This document shows positions 17,644 through 26,629 of a stretch of DNA of 43,973 nt, piece by piece. How positions within the stretch are numbered: the first letter of the stretch is position 1; every line of letters starts with the position of its first letter. The position numbers and the translations under genes are program-made. The stretch is from Candidatus Aminicenans sakinawicola JGI OTU-1 (GTDB lineage: Bacteria > Acidobacteriota > Aminicenantia > Aminicenantales > Aminicenantaceae), in assembly GCA_000493965.1 (NCBI GenBank), contig AWNV01000018.1, positions 1 through 43,973 on the forward strand, written 5' to 3'. Below the pieces are notes generated by a model that did not search any database, was not told the origin of the DNA, and saw nothing but the letters and a program-made list of their open reading frames with translations.

Positions 17644-20457
17644 TTAAACATTAAAAGGGATTTGTTCATCTTTTAAATACTTTTTAAAAATATTTATAAA
17701 TTCTAAAAAAGAAGAAGGCATTAAAGATAGATCTTTTGTAATTGTCGTGTAAATTACATATGGGACTTTCAAATAACGCCAATCAACACCGGTTAGCTTT
17801 GTTGCATCTTCACACCATCTTCCTGCTCTGTCATCTTTTAGTGGAACGTCTTCTTGCTCCCAGCCTTTTGTCTCAATCAACCAAATAGTAATTTTTTCGC
17901 TTGTCTTCTGTTCCGCCACAAAATCCGGATAGTAATATGCAATGGCACCCTTATGATTGATGTATTCAATCGAAAACTTTGTATAGGTCTCTGCCAGTTT
18001 TACAAATTTGCTGATATCAAGAGCGTTATCTAAAAATTGCGCAAAGTGTATCTCAAAACCATTAAAGCATGGAGTAATGTTGAAGATGGTCTTATCCAAC
18101 TCAACCCACAACCGTTTCCAGTAAAATCCATCCAATTCGGATAAACGTAGCGGATCGCTCTTCATTTTTACCGTTATTTTCCTAATACTCTTATCACCAA
18201 TCGCCTTAGCCATGGTTTTAATGATTTCTGCCGTGTTCCGGGAATCTGTTAATAATCTTTTGATCTTATTATTGTCCAGATCTACTTCTTGACCGAAAAA
18301 CACATTTTTTAAATACTTTCGCAATATCGGATAAACCACTGCAAAGTACCCATCTATTCGCGCCTCTTTGCAAATACGATTGGTTAAATTTATTAATATT
18401 TCATTGATTTCAGGAACGGCTTCATCAATTGTTACCTTCTTTTGAGCAACGGTTTTTTGTGTAACCGTTTCAACCAATTCTACCTTGTTTATCACTCCTT
18501 CGGTTACTTTCAAACCTCTTGGATTAGTAGGCAAATCATCAACAAATGAAGAATTGAGACCCTTTGCCTGACGGGTGTAGGACGGTGTTAGCAGTGGAAT
18601 TTCAATGTCGAATTCGGCTTTGGCTTTATGCGGGAAAACATATGGTCCCATGTCCGGTGTTTGACGGGTGTAACCAACGCCGACTCCTTCTACCTCCAGT
18701 TGTTTTACAAATTCCTCAAATTTTTTTGTTCCTATGATCTCTACAATCTGAATATAATAGGGACCCACCTCTTTCATCAAGCGAAGCCCCCGACCGACAG
18801 CTTGTTCCGGAAGAATATTGGCTTTTGCAGTGAATGGTCGTAAGCCTAAAATGATGGAAACTCCTCTTACATCCCATCCCTCACGCAGCATCATGACACT
18901 CACAATAGCCCTTATTTTGTTCTCCGGTTTGTCAATTAATCGTGCTGCTTCTCTGGCTTTTTCCAGATCGCGTTTCTGAATTTCACCTTTTTTATCAGTG
19001 TGAATTAAAAGGAGTTGGCCGTCTCCTTTAAATTCTGCTTTTGTTTTCAGTGACGCATGAATATCGTCTGCATCCCGTGTGTTTTCTGCCATGATGAAAA
19101 GCACCGGTTTCTTTTTAACTTTTCCATATGCTTTATGGTGATCTTTCCAGCGGGAAATGGCAATACTGATCCATTCAGCATAAGCAACACTGGCGCTGTC
19201 ATATTTCTCCGGATCGGCCTTGTCTGTCTGGTGAACAATCAAAGGTGCCTTTACTATGCGGTCTTCAATAGCCTGCGCCAGTGGGTAATCACAAATAATC
19301 CACGGGAAAAAGGTGCCGTTCTGATCCTTAGGCGTAGCGGTAAAATCAAGTTGCAAAGATAATCCCTTGCTGCCCTTTTCTTTCAAATGATTATGCAGAC
19401 GTAAGATGACCTGCATCCACTCCAGGTCTTCGTCATGGACATGATGTGCTTCGTCATTGATAATCAAGAGATCATCATGCGCTTTGACCCTGTCCAGCAA
19501 ATCCTTTTCCCAGGAGCCGGTGGCCTCTTTTGGTTTGGGCCCCAGCAGGCGGGTTACCGGATCATTACCACCAGTGTTGTTCCTTGGTTCATACAATTGA
19601 TGAATATTGGTAAGATAAATCGTTCCTTCTGTGGAAGTCTTTCGGCTTTCACCCCGCAGGATACATGTCATCTGCCAGTCATGTTTCCATTCGTTCGGGA
19701 TTAAGTCCCATTCCTGGAATATCTTACCGCTCTCAAAATCGTCTTTTAAACGTTCAAAGACAATAACATTTGGCGCGATAATCAGAAACAATTTGCTTAA
19801 CTTTGAATCCGGTTCAAATTTTTTATGGAAATAAGACCAGACAACTGCCATTGCTATGACCAGCGTTTTACCCGCGCCGGTTGCCATCTTAATCGCATAG
19901 CGGTAATGATCCGGGGCTGGAATCTCCTGATGAGCAATCAGCCCTGTTTCAGGCACAACCCGGGTGAGGATACGTTTTTCGCGAGTGGTTTCTTCGATTT
20001 TCTTGCGTGTGGTGAATAGATCATCTCCGTATGCCAACGGGTCCATGTATGAAAAAATTAAATCTGCAGCCTCCCGCTTCTTAACAATTTCATACAGGCA
20101 AATGATAGTCTCTATTGCTTCCCTCTGAGCAAAATAGTAACTGAAAGGTTCTCCATCAGGAAAAAAATGGGTTTCATCAAACCACCATTCCATTAACCTT
20201 TTGGAAGTACCGGAAATACCTTGCGGACGTTCATAGCCGTTTTTCCGCCATTTATCCACCGCTTCACGGATTTGATTAACCAACAGGGTCTTGCTGGGGC
20301 GTCTTTCATCTTTTTCAATGTAGTCACCTTTACCATCAGGCAGTAAATGTTTGGCTGGAATGGAATACGGATCTCTTCCCATTACTTCCGGAAGGCGTTG
20401 ATCCAGGTGGATGATGGTTTCTTTTTGAGTTCTTTTCGCTTTGCGTTTTCGTGCCAT
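17644..20457 (-). CDS. res: Type III restriction enzyme, Res subunit
   Basis: 937 residues. It is a superfamily 2 helicase/translocase followed by a nuclease. Walker A is 'ATGAGKT' at about 192-198, the DEAD-type box is 'INDEAHH', a Ser-Ala-Thr-like motif is 'LDFTATP', and motif VI is 'QAVGRGLRL'. The C-terminal PD-(D/E)XK domain shows 'YYPDFVA' followed by 'IWLIETKG', the nuclease signature of type III Res subunits. It acts with the adjacent Mod subunit, cutting DNA between two inversely oriented unmethylated sites after ATP-driven communication (family knowledge). Its first codon overlaps the last base of the mod stop region, so they are co-translated. Confidence 0.93.
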   Translation of the reverse strand: MARKRKAKRTQKETIIHLDQRLPEVMGRDPYSIPAKHLLPDGKGDYIEKDERRPSKTLLVNQIREAVDKWRKNGYERPQGISGTSKRLMEWWFDETHFFPDGEPFSYYFAQREAIETIICLYEIVKKREAADLIFSYMDPLAYGDDLFTTRKKIEETTREKRILTRVVPETGLIAHQEIPAPDHYRYAIKMATGAGKTLVIAMAVVWSYFHKKFEPDSKLSKLFLIIAPNVIVFERLKDDFESGKIFQEWDLIPNEWKHDWQMTCILRGESRKTSTEGTIYLTNIHQLYEPRNNTGGNDPVTRLLGPKPKEATGSWEKDLLDRVKAHDDLLIINDEAHHVHDEDLEWMQVILRLHNHLKEKGSKGLSLQLDFTATPKDQNGTFFPWIICDYPLAQAIEDRIVKAPLIVHQTDKADPEKYDSASVAYAEWISIAISRWKDHHKAYGKVKKKPVLFIMAENTRDADDIHASLKTKAEFKGDGQLLLIHTDKKGEIQKRDLEKAREAARLIDKPENKIRAIVSVMMLREGWDVRGVSIILGLRPFTAKANILPEQAVGRGLRLMKEVGPYYIQIVEIIGTKKFEEFVKQLEVEGVGVGYTRQTPDMGPYVFPHKAKAEFDIEIPLLTPSYTRQAKGLNSSFVDDLPTNPRGLKVTEGVINKVELVETVTQKTVAQKKVTIDEAVPEINEILINLTNRICKEARIDGYFAVVYPILRKYLKNVFFGQEVDLDNNKIKRLLTDSRNTAEIIKTMAKAIGDKSIRKITVKMKSDPLRLSELDGFYWKRLWVELDKTIFNITPCFNGFEIHFAQFLDNALDISKFVKLAETYTKFSIEYINHKGAIAYYYPDFVAEQKTSEKITIWLIETKGWEQEDVPLKDDRAGRWCEDATKLTGVDWRYLKVPYVIYTTITKDLSLMPSSFLEFINIFKKYLKDEQIPFNV

Positions 20458-22337
20458 TATGATTTTACCTCAATGACATGGGTAGTATCATTACCAAAGA
20501 TATCAATCACCTTAACCATTATTTTATGATAACCGCTGTTTTTATATTTATGCGCATCGGATGTTAATTCTAATTTTTGTTCCTTGCGGGTGCGGTAGGA
20601 CTGCCACATATTGTGAAACGTATCCTCGTTCCAGTCCCAATCCACAGACCAGTAGTCAATATAATCCGACCATTTCTTTATCTTGTCTTTTACTTCCTGC
20701 GGGATTAAATCCAGATTTGGGATGGCAAAGTCTCTGAGTTCAATTTTAAAAGTGCCGGATTTTGGTTGAGTGGCTTCCACTTCCAGATAGGCCAATTCAT
20801 AAAATGTAACATCGCCTTTTTCTGCGGCTCTGGGATCCATCACATCTCTGGGAATGGAAAGAAGGCGAAGATGGATGCCGCTCTCTTTTGCAGTTTTTTC
20901 CACCACATCGTGCAAGCCCATCTCCCATTCCCAGCCAAGGATATCCAGTGCCTTCTGACCGGCCTGTTTTACCTCATCCATGGCTTCCTTAATTTCAGTA
21001 AGCGTAACCGGCGCATCCACGGCGCCCACATGCACAAAATGTCTTCCTTTCTTGCCGTGAATATGCAGCATGCCTGTTAAGGGTTCAGCATTGTAGAGCT
21101 TGAGAATGAACTGGATGTATTCATAAATGGGTAACTGCTCATTGCTACGTTTTTTGAAGGTAATGCCCTGCCAGTATTGCCGTTCATATTTGCCGAGATT
21201 CTGAACTATGAATGGTTTGCAATTGTCTATGCCCAACAGACGCTTGCGGGTGGTATGAATGGCATACCTGCCCAGATCTGCCATAATCCAGCGCCTGCCC
21301 AACTTTTCCGCCACAGCGCCCGTGGTACCGGAACCGCAGAAAAAGTCGGCAACTAAATCGCCTTCGTTAGAGGAGGCTTTGATAAATTTTTCTAATAATT
21401 TTTCAGGTTTTTGCGTAGCATAACCAGTTCTATTTGCTGATGCTCTATTTTCAAAGTCGATATTTGAGAACCAATCCCTTGGTAGAACCCCTGGTTTTTC
21501 ATCTAGATAATCTCTATATGTCCATTCTGGGTGTTCTTTTTCAATTTCAGGTTTCAATTGCTGTTTTCCTACATAATGACCGCCTTTACCTCTTATTTGA
21601 TACTTCCTTCCGTCTTTATCTCTCAGGGTGTATTTCAAGATACTTAATTCTGAATATTCTTCTGTAATATCATAACAATTAAATGCTCTTGAATCATTAT
21701 TAGAATTCTTTGCATAAAACAATATTGTATCATGTTTTCTATTATAAAATTTTTTGCTAATTTCTCTTTCAGAATAACACCAAATAATTTCATTTAAAAA
21801 GTTATCCTTTCCAAAAATTTCATCGGTGATTTCTTTGATATAATGAACCACACGAAAATCTAAATGTATATATAAGCTTCCTTTTTCACTTAATAAATCT
21901 CTAATTAATACAATTCTGTCATGCATCATCTGCAAATATGAATCTAATCCGAATCCCCAGGTATCTCTATATGCTTTATCTTCAATAGCCGATGGTTCTT
22001 TTGTCCATTCGGCATCGCCCAATGTCATCTTCACGCTAAAATCCGCGCCGGTGGCAAATGGCGGGTCTATATAGATCAAATCAATCTTCCCGGCAAATTC
22101 TTCTAACAATGACGCCATAATATATTTATTATCGCCCCAGATCAGGCGATTATACCAGTTGCCACCGTTCGGCTTTTTGAATAGACTATAGCCTTTAATT
22201 TTCTCCCGCTCACGGGTTGCCCGGCTTTCATTTATGGTTTCAATGGTCTGAAAGGGCAAAACCACCCGGTCCACTTCGGTCTTTTTGCCTTTCCAGTAGA
22301 GTCCGGTGGGTAGGTCTTCAAATTTTTTTTCTGCCAT
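20457..22337 (-). CDS. mod: Type III DNA methyltransferase, Mod subunit (N6-adenine)
   Basis: 626 residues from the preferred ATG at 22337, which has AGGAGA upstream and matches the start of the partial copy at 24445. A longer frame reaches 22418. The catalytic motif IV 'IYIDPPF' is at about residue 88, and the SAM-binding motif I 'DFFCGSGTTGAVAEKLGRRW' lies near 330. With motif IV before motif I this is a beta-class amino-methyltransferase, as in type III Mod. The region between contains the target-recognition domain, usually variable; here it is visibly more AT-rich than the flanks. It sets the recognition sequence for both subunits. No simple-sequence tract suggesting slipped-strand phase variation was seen. 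Confidence 0.93.
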   Translation of the reverse strand: MAEKKFEDLPTGLYWKGKKTEVDRVVLPFQTIETINESRATREREKIKGYSLFKKPNGGNWYNRLIWGDNKYIMASLLEEFAGKIDLIYIDPPFATGADFSVKMTLGDAEWTKEPSAIEDKAYRDTWGFGLDSYLQMMHDRIVLIRDLLSEKGSLYIHLDFRVVHYIKEITDEIFGKDNFLNEIIWCYSEREISKKFYNRKHDTILFYAKNSNNDSRAFNCYDITEEYSELSILKYTLRDKDGRKYQIRGKGGHYVGKQQLKPEIEKEHPEWTYRDYLDEKPGVLPRDWFSNIDFENRASANRTGYATQKPEKLLEKFIKASSNEGDLVADFFCGSGTTGAVAEKLGRRWIMADLGRYAIHTTRKRLLGIDNCKPFIVQNLGKYERQYWQGITFKKRSNEQLPIYEYIQFILKLYNAEPLTGMLHIHGKKGRHFVHVGAVDAPVTLTEIKEAMDEVKQAGQKALDILGWEWEMGLHDVVEKTAKESGIHLRLLSIPRDVMDPRAAEKGDVTFYELAYLEVEATQPKSGTFKIELRDFAIPNLDLIPQEVKDKIKKWSDYIDYWSVDWDWNEDTFHNMWQSYRTRKEQKLELTSDAHKYKNSGYHKIMVKVIDIFGNDTTHVIEVKS

Positions 22338-22351
22338 AGCTTCTCCTAATA
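22013..22351 (-). repeat. Direct repeat, copy A: mod 5' end
   Basis: Ribosome site plus the first 97 or so aligned codons of mod, repeated in the same orientation at 24097-24459. Over the aligned part of the proteins only two residues differ (R/C and T/A). The two copies bracket the DUF488 and partner genes, so recombination between them would delete both genes and leave one intact mod. Confidence 0.85.
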
Positions 22352-22380
22352 TCTTAACTAATACCCTTGTCCTGATCTTT

Positions 22381-23151
22381 TCATTTTGTTTCCTTTGGAG
22401 GCCAAAATACGCCGGCAATAATCCAAGTCTTATACTTAAGGACGGTACCTACAAAAAAATATGGATCCCTGTTTGCGTCACACATATCGAGGAGCTTCTT
22501 GCGTACACTTTGTGCCGCTTTCTCTTTCTCCTTCAAGCGTTGTACTTCTTTCCGATAAAGCTCGCCTACTTCCCAATCTTCAATCATCATCTTGTGCCCC
22601 CGGCAACATGGCCCGTTACATATAAAATGGTACTTAAACTTAAATGGTATTTTCTCCAATGCTTTTCGCTGGGGACCAAATAATCTTAGCTGATTTATAT
22701 CTGCTTTCCATTTATTTTTCCATTCTTCAGCATCATACTCGTAGGTCACATCCAACACCTCTTTTGGTTTTACTAACCCAAGGCTGGTATTATCCTTTTT
22801 TTGCATTTCCCATAGATATTCTATAGAGCAGGCAGAGTGTCGTAATACAACAGCCTTCCGCTCAGCCCAGCCATTTTTTGTGCCTAACGGTTTTCCTAAA
22901 ATCTTAATAGTTTGAACATTAGGACGAAAGCTCTCCTTGCGATTATCTTTATCATTTTTCTCAACTTCTACTTCTATCCATTGATATTTTTTATACCATT
23001 GGTAAATTGGACGGTATCGATAGTCTATGGGATAAAGACGGATAAATGTCCCGTCTTCAAGCATCCCAGCCGTACAGACAAGTTCCAAATAAGTTTTGGA
23101 CGGCAAAGGATACGTTTTGACGGTAATAAGAATCCTTTTCCTTTCAATCAT
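22381..23151 (-). CDS. Conserved hypothetical protein partnered with DUF488 gene
   Basis: 256 residues of a family I know only as a hypothetical neighbour of DUF488 genes. The N-terminus 'KRILITVKTYPLPSKTYLELVCTAG' leads into 'GTFIRLYPIDYR', then a charged beta-rich region. Residues about 170-185 contain 'HFICNGPCCRGHKMMIEDWE', in which Cys and His residues could bind a metal. The C-terminus 'YFFVGTVLKYKTWIIAGVFWP' ends the protein. There are no membrane segments and no catalytic motif I can name. It starts 8 nt inside the end of the DUF488 gene and ends 43 bp before mod, so it is expressed within the RM operon. A nucleic-acid-associated role is plausible only from context. Confidence 0.75.
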   Translation of the reverse strand: MIERKRILITVKTYPLPSKTYLELVCTAGMLEDGTFIRLYPIDYRYRPIYQWYKKYQWIEVEVEKNDKDNRKESFRPNVQTIKILGKPLGTKNGWAERKAVVLRHSACSIEYLWEMQKKDNTSLGLVKPKEVLDVTYEYDAEEWKNKWKADINQLRLFGPQRKALEKIPFKFKYHFICNGPCCRGHKMMIEDWEVGELYRKEVQRLKEKEKAAQSVRKKLLDMCDANRDPYFFVGTVLKYKTWIIAGVFWPPKETK

Positions 23152-24025
23152 TACAAACCTCCAAATGATGAATCGGTAGAGCTGTCATTGTTGCTAACTT
23201 TTTTGCCAAACGACCACGGTGGCAACAACGCACATCTGCTTCAAAACATAACAAAGCAGTCGATTTCTGTTCAATCAATTTTGCTACTTTGAATAAATAA
23301 TCTTTCTTATAAGGAAGCACTTCTATTTCATAAAAATCCAAAAGCCTTTGGTATGAAGCAAAGTCATGAAGATTGGAACGCTCCTTAGAAGGTATACCAA
23401 GTTCAGGAATGTGAAAATAATTGATTCCAACCTTTTCGCATAGATTATATAGAGTTTTTTTGGAAAAACCGAAACGTCTAGAAAAAGGATTATTTCGCAC
23501 ATCGATTAGGTTAAAAATACCCTTTTGGATTAGAGTTTTTAAAAGGGAATCAACGCTCGTACCTTCATAGCCAATGGTATAAATATAAGTAGGAGCAATA
23601 AAACGCTTCTGATGTTTGCCACTCCTTTTGCTTAGAACAGTATAATTAGGGTACTTCTTGTAAATATCATCCACAAGCATTTTATCTGTCCAGTAACGAT
23701 ATTGCAAAATAAGTGAACGTATTTCGTCCTGTAAAAATCCAGTAATTCTACTATATAATTCCTTTGACTTCTTCTTTTTATCCTCAGATATCGAAATTGT
23801 ATTTCCTGTAAGCATGCCTACTCTAATCATTGTAAAAATATCACGATCTGCAATAAAAGAATATGGGCCATATTTATACGGAAAAAAATCATAATAAGCG
23901 AATACTTTTTCAATTGAAGTTTTTTGACGAATGAGAAATAAAATTTTCATCAAACGTGTTCGACTCATCGAACGTCCATTCTCTAAAAGGACGCCTAAAA
24001 CAACGGATGGAGCTATTCTACTCAT
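23144..24025 (-). CDS. DUF488 protein with N-terminal Panacea/DUF4065-like domain
   Basis: 293 residues in two parts. Residues about 140-290 are DUF488: 'YTIGYEGTSVDSLLK', 'LIDVRNNPFSRRFGFSK', 'YFHIPELGIPS', 'LLCFEADVRCCHR'. The conserved DVR, Cys and His residues are thought to be functional, but the family has no settled biochemical role. Residues 1-120 ('MSRTRLMKILFLI', 'YYDFFPYKYGPYSF') resemble the DUF4065/Panacea-type domains used as antitoxin or partner-recognition modules; this assignment is by eye. It lies between the truncated mod copy and the partner gene, and is part of the minus-strand defence operon. Confidence 0.8.
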   Translation of the reverse strand: MSRIAPSVVLGVLLENGRSMSRTRLMKILFLIRQKTSIEKVFAYYDFFPYKYGPYSFIADRDIFTMIRVGMLTGNTISISEDKKKKSKELYSRITGFLQDEIRSLILQYRYWTDKMLVDDIYKKYPNYTVLSKRSGKHQKRFIAPTYIYTIGYEGTSVDSLLKTLIQKGIFNLIDVRNNPFSRRFGFSKKTLYNLCEKVGINYFHIPELGIPSKERSNLHDFASYQRLLDFYEIEVLPYKKDYLFKVAKLIEQKSTALLCFEADVRCCHRGRLAKKLATMTALPIHHLEVCND

Positions 24026-24052
24026 CTATACTCTCTATTACTTGTTTCTAAT

Positions 24053-24445
24053 TTAAATATCCTGTTTGTCTATAACTAAAAAATTCATTCCTTCCACATC
24101 ACCTAATGTCATCTTCACACTAAAATCCGCACCGGCGGCAAACGGCGGATCGATATAAATCAGATCAATCTTTCCGGCAAATTCTTCTAACAACGACGCC
24201 ATAATATATTTATTATCGCCCCAGATCAGGCAATTATACCAGTTGCCACCGTTCGGTTTTTTGAATAGACTATAGCCTTTAATTTTCTCCCGCTCACGGG
24301 TTGCCCGGCTTTCATTTATGGTTTCAATGGTCTGAAAGGGCAAAACCACCCGGTCCACTTCGGTCTTTTTTCCTTTCCAGTAAAGTCCAGTAAGCAGGTC
24401 CGCCGTCATTTTGGCGGGCAGGTCTTTAAATTTTTCTTCTGACAT
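24053..24445 (-). pseudogene. Truncated duplicate of mod 5' end
   Basis: A 130-codon frame begins with its own AGGAGA ribosome site. It reproduces the N-terminus of Mod through the catalytic 'IYIDPPF' and 'KMTLGD', then leaves the homology and ends after 15 unrelated codons. An 8-codon in-frame insertion near the start is flanked by a short direct repeat (GCAGGTC). It lacks the SAM-binding motif and target-recognition domain, so it cannot be an active methyltransferase. It is either a leftover of the event that brought the DUF488 pair into the operon or a donor for gene conversion. Confidence 0.85.
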
Positions 24446-24459
24446 AATTTCTCCTAATT
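24097..24459 (-). repeat. Direct repeat, copy B: truncated mod copy
   Basis: Second copy of the repeat at 22013-22351, in the same orientation, about 2.1 kb away, with only scattered substitutions and one 24-bp insertion. The homology begins upstream of the ribosome site and stops abruptly after the codons for 'TLGD'. Confidence 0.85.
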
Positions 24460-24463
24460 TTTA

Positions 24464-24560
24464 GACAGAATAACGTTTCGAACGTATCTTAAGTCCAGCC
24501 ATAAGGCTGGATCTGAGCAAAGGTACAAGGCACCGTAGATAGATACGCTCTGTTATACGA
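24464..24560 (-). repeat. attC-like foldable element at the 3' end of vsr
   Basis: Read on the minus strand it begins GTATAAC, whose TAA is the vsr stop codon, and ends GTTATTC. Between them CGTATCT and AGATACG (7 bp, perfect) form an inner stem pair, and TCCAGCC-TTAT-GGCTGGA forms a perfect 7-bp hairpin. Outer ATAAC/GTTAT plus an inner pair plus a central stem over about 95 nt is the layout of integron attC sites, and stop codons within the first core box are typical of gene cassettes. The core boxes depart from the RYYYAAC/GTTRRRY consensus and no integrase is present, so this is only a candidate. A REP-type element is the alternative. Confidence 0.45.
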
Positions 24561-24981
24561 TGTAGTCATTTTGTATTTTTTGCTCTGTTTCTTTTAATTT
24601 TTTTGCCCTTAACTCTTTGTTTTTTAATTCGCATTGCCAAATAACAATGATTTTCCAACCGAGCTTTTCCAACTCTCGTTGATTTTTCTTATCTCTTTCA
24701 ATGTTGGAATTAATTTTACTTTCCCAAAATTCCTTGTTTGTTTTAGGTAGGTTTCCTGCTTTGCAATGATGTCCATGCCAAAAACATCCTTGAATAAAAA
24801 TGACGGTTTTATATTTCGGTAAAACGATATCGGGTTTTCCAGGTAAACGGTTATCATTTTTTCTGTATCTGAATCTTTTGCTGAAAAGATATTTTCTGAC
24901 AAGTATTTCGGGTTTTGTTTCTTTTCCAGAAATTTTGGACATTATTTCGCTACGCTTCTTTGTTCTAAAAATATCAGTCAT
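24553..24981 (-). CDS. vsr: Very-short-patch (Vsr) mismatch endonuclease
   Basis: About 142 residues. The family signature is complete: 'RSEIMSKISGKETKPEILVRKYL', shortened here to 'RSEIMSKISGKETKPE', then 'FRYRKN', 'LPGKPDIVLPKYK' with the catalytic Asp, and the metal-site motif 'FIQGCFWHGHHC'. Vsr nicks 5' of T:G mismatches produced by deamination of 5-methylcytosine and travels with C5 methyltransferases. I chose the ATG at 24981, which overlaps the ATPase stop; an ATG at 24993 in the same frame is possible. It is the last gene of the dcm-ATPase-vsr module. Confidence 0.92.
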   Translation of the reverse strand: MTDIFRTKKRSEIMSKISGKETKPEILVRKYLFSKRFRYRKNDNRLPGKPDIVLPKYKTVIFIQGCFWHGHHCKAGNLPKTNKEFWESKINSNIERDKKNQRELEKLGWKIIVIWQCELKNKELRAKKLKETEQKIQNDYIV

Positions 24982-26620
24982 TTTTTTCAACATCTTCTAA
25001 TCGCCGATAGAGATGGGACAATAAACTTAAAGCATCCAAGCAATCTTTATCTGAAAATAAGCCAGATACTCTTAGATCTTGTATTTCTTCGTGAGAAACA
25101 GGATTTCTACACCCTGAAACAATTCCCATTGAAAGAAATTTTTGTCCATCTTCAATATCATCTGTTGTTTTTGCTTGAAAATCACTACTATCTGGTTTTT
25201 TGTATTTTTTAGTAACAGATAATTTCTGTTTATTTTTTCCAAAAACTTCTCCCATCATACTGGCATCACTACTATTGTTGCTTCCTGATATATTCCTGAC
25301 AGCAATTATATATCTCTTGGCAGCTTCTGAAAATGCCCTATAATAGTCCTCTTTTTTATAGTCGTTTTTAGAGGCATCTCGTATTTCGGAATGCAAATGT
25401 CTCCAGTGATAGTATGGATATTCGGGAATTAAATCATGAAGTGTTCCTACAACTTCGCTTTGTTTTCTTTGGGGTAATTCGGACTCCTCAATAACCGGGG
25501 TAATGATATTTTCAACTTTACCTCTTACTTCGGATGGTAATTTTTCATACCAATCCCCCAAGTTAATTTGAGTTTTCTTATTGATTTCTTCGGTTCTTTT
25601 CTCTTTTCTTTTTTCTCTCCATTCGTTCTGAATTTGAGCCAAGCACTTCCTGATAAATTCTTTTAATTCGGCTGTTTTCTCATAATCCCAATTAACAGAC
25701 TGCCTATTGGTTGAAATAACATCCTCGTCCCAATTGTCAACAAAATCCACATCCAGCCACCCTGTCACATAAGAAAAGAAATGACTGGATTGAGAACTGC
25801 CGAAAAATTCTGGCATATTGATCATCCTACCGTTGGCGAATAAAGTAATACCTCGCATTCCCGGTTTGAGAGGTTTTTCGGTGGTAATGACCTTACCCGC
25901 TATTTGGGACTTATTTTTATATTCCAAACTTATTCCATTTGAAAACTCGGGAAATTTCCATTCGAATTCGGATTCAATCTCTCCATATTTCGATTTATTA
26001 TCTATTTCAGCTTTCCTTTTATTATTAAAATAAATTATAACTTTAAAATGTTCGTCTGGAAAATCAAAAAGTTTTGCAAGACTGTTTGCTAACGACACTG
26101 CTGAAAATTTTGTTTTTCTTTTCAAATTTAGCAATGTAATACTCGTTCCGTGTTCATATGTTCCACAATTTTCATCTTCGTATTTCGGTTTATAGTCTTC
26201 TCCCGAAGGCGTGCCAATTAAATCATTCCAATCCAAAGTAAAAATTATTTTTTTACCTACACCTTTTTTAGTAGTGGTTATCTCGATTGTATCACCTATA
26301 CCAAAAAAGGCTAATTTACCCAATCCTTTCTTACCCGTAGCAATTCTACCGCATGTTGTTTCTTTCCCTTCCTCTTCTCGCCTGTTTCTTCCGATTCTTA
26401 AAAAATGTGTATTTATTTCTTCAAACGTCATTCCGACTCCCGTATCCTCCACAATAATTTTCTTCTCGTCATTATCATATAGTTTGATATGAACCTCAGG
26501 TGAACACGCATCATAAGTATTGGCTACCAATTCGGCAATTGCGGTAGGTAAACTGGAATACATATTTATTCCCAGATGTTGTATGGTGTTAGGATCGAAA
26601 CTCATTTTTAATTCTTCCAT
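24974..26620 (-). CDS. MORC/MutL-like GHKL ATPase with C-terminal Ymh-like domain
   Basis: 548 residues. The N-terminal GHKL ATPase has an intact N-box ('AIAELVANTYDA'), DxG box ('IIVEDTGVGM') and the glycine loop 'ATGKKGLGKLAFFGIG', as in MORC/HSP90/MutL proteins. The middle region is the S5-like transducer. The C-terminal ~170 residues ('HWRHLHSEIRDA', 'YYRAFSEAAKRYI', 'VSGCRNPVSHE') match the Hypoth_Ymh/TIGR02391 pattern, ending in the RNPxxHE motif. MutL/MORC-type ATPases linked to C5 methyltransferase and Vsr genes are established in prokaryotic restriction systems. The ATG lies 9 bp after the methyltransferase stop. It would use ATP-driven DNA clamping within the restriction module (inference). 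Confidence 0.85.
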   Translation of the reverse strand: MEELKMSFDPNTIQHLGINMYSSLPTAIAELVANTYDACSPEVHIKLYDNDEKKIIVEDTGVGMTFEEINTHFLRIGRNRREEEGKETTCGRIATGKKGLGKLAFFGIGDTIEITTTKKGVGKKIIFTLDWNDLIGTPSGEDYKPKYEDENCGTYEHGTSITLLNLKRKTKFSAVSLANSLAKLFDFPDEHFKVIIYFNNKRKAEIDNKSKYGEIESEFEWKFPEFSNGISLEYKNKSQIAGKVITTEKPLKPGMRGITLFANGRMINMPEFFGSSQSSHFFSYVTGWLDVDFVDNWDEDVISTNRQSVNWDYEKTAELKEFIRKCLAQIQNEWREKRKEKRTEEINKKTQINLGDWYEKLPSEVRGKVENIITPVIEESELPQRKQSEVVGTLHDLIPEYPYYHWRHLHSEIRDASKNDYKKEDYYRAFSEAAKRYIIAVRNISGSNNSSDASMMGEVFGKNKQKLSVTKKYKKPDSSDFQAKTTDDIEDGQKFLSMGIVSGCRNPVSHEEIQDLRVSGLFSDKDCLDALSLLSHLYRRLEDVEKND

Positions 26621-26629
26621 GTTATCACC

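Noticed and set aside
24053..24445. Second functional methyltransferase
   Set aside because: Lacks the SAM-binding motif and most of the protein; it is a truncated copy of mod.
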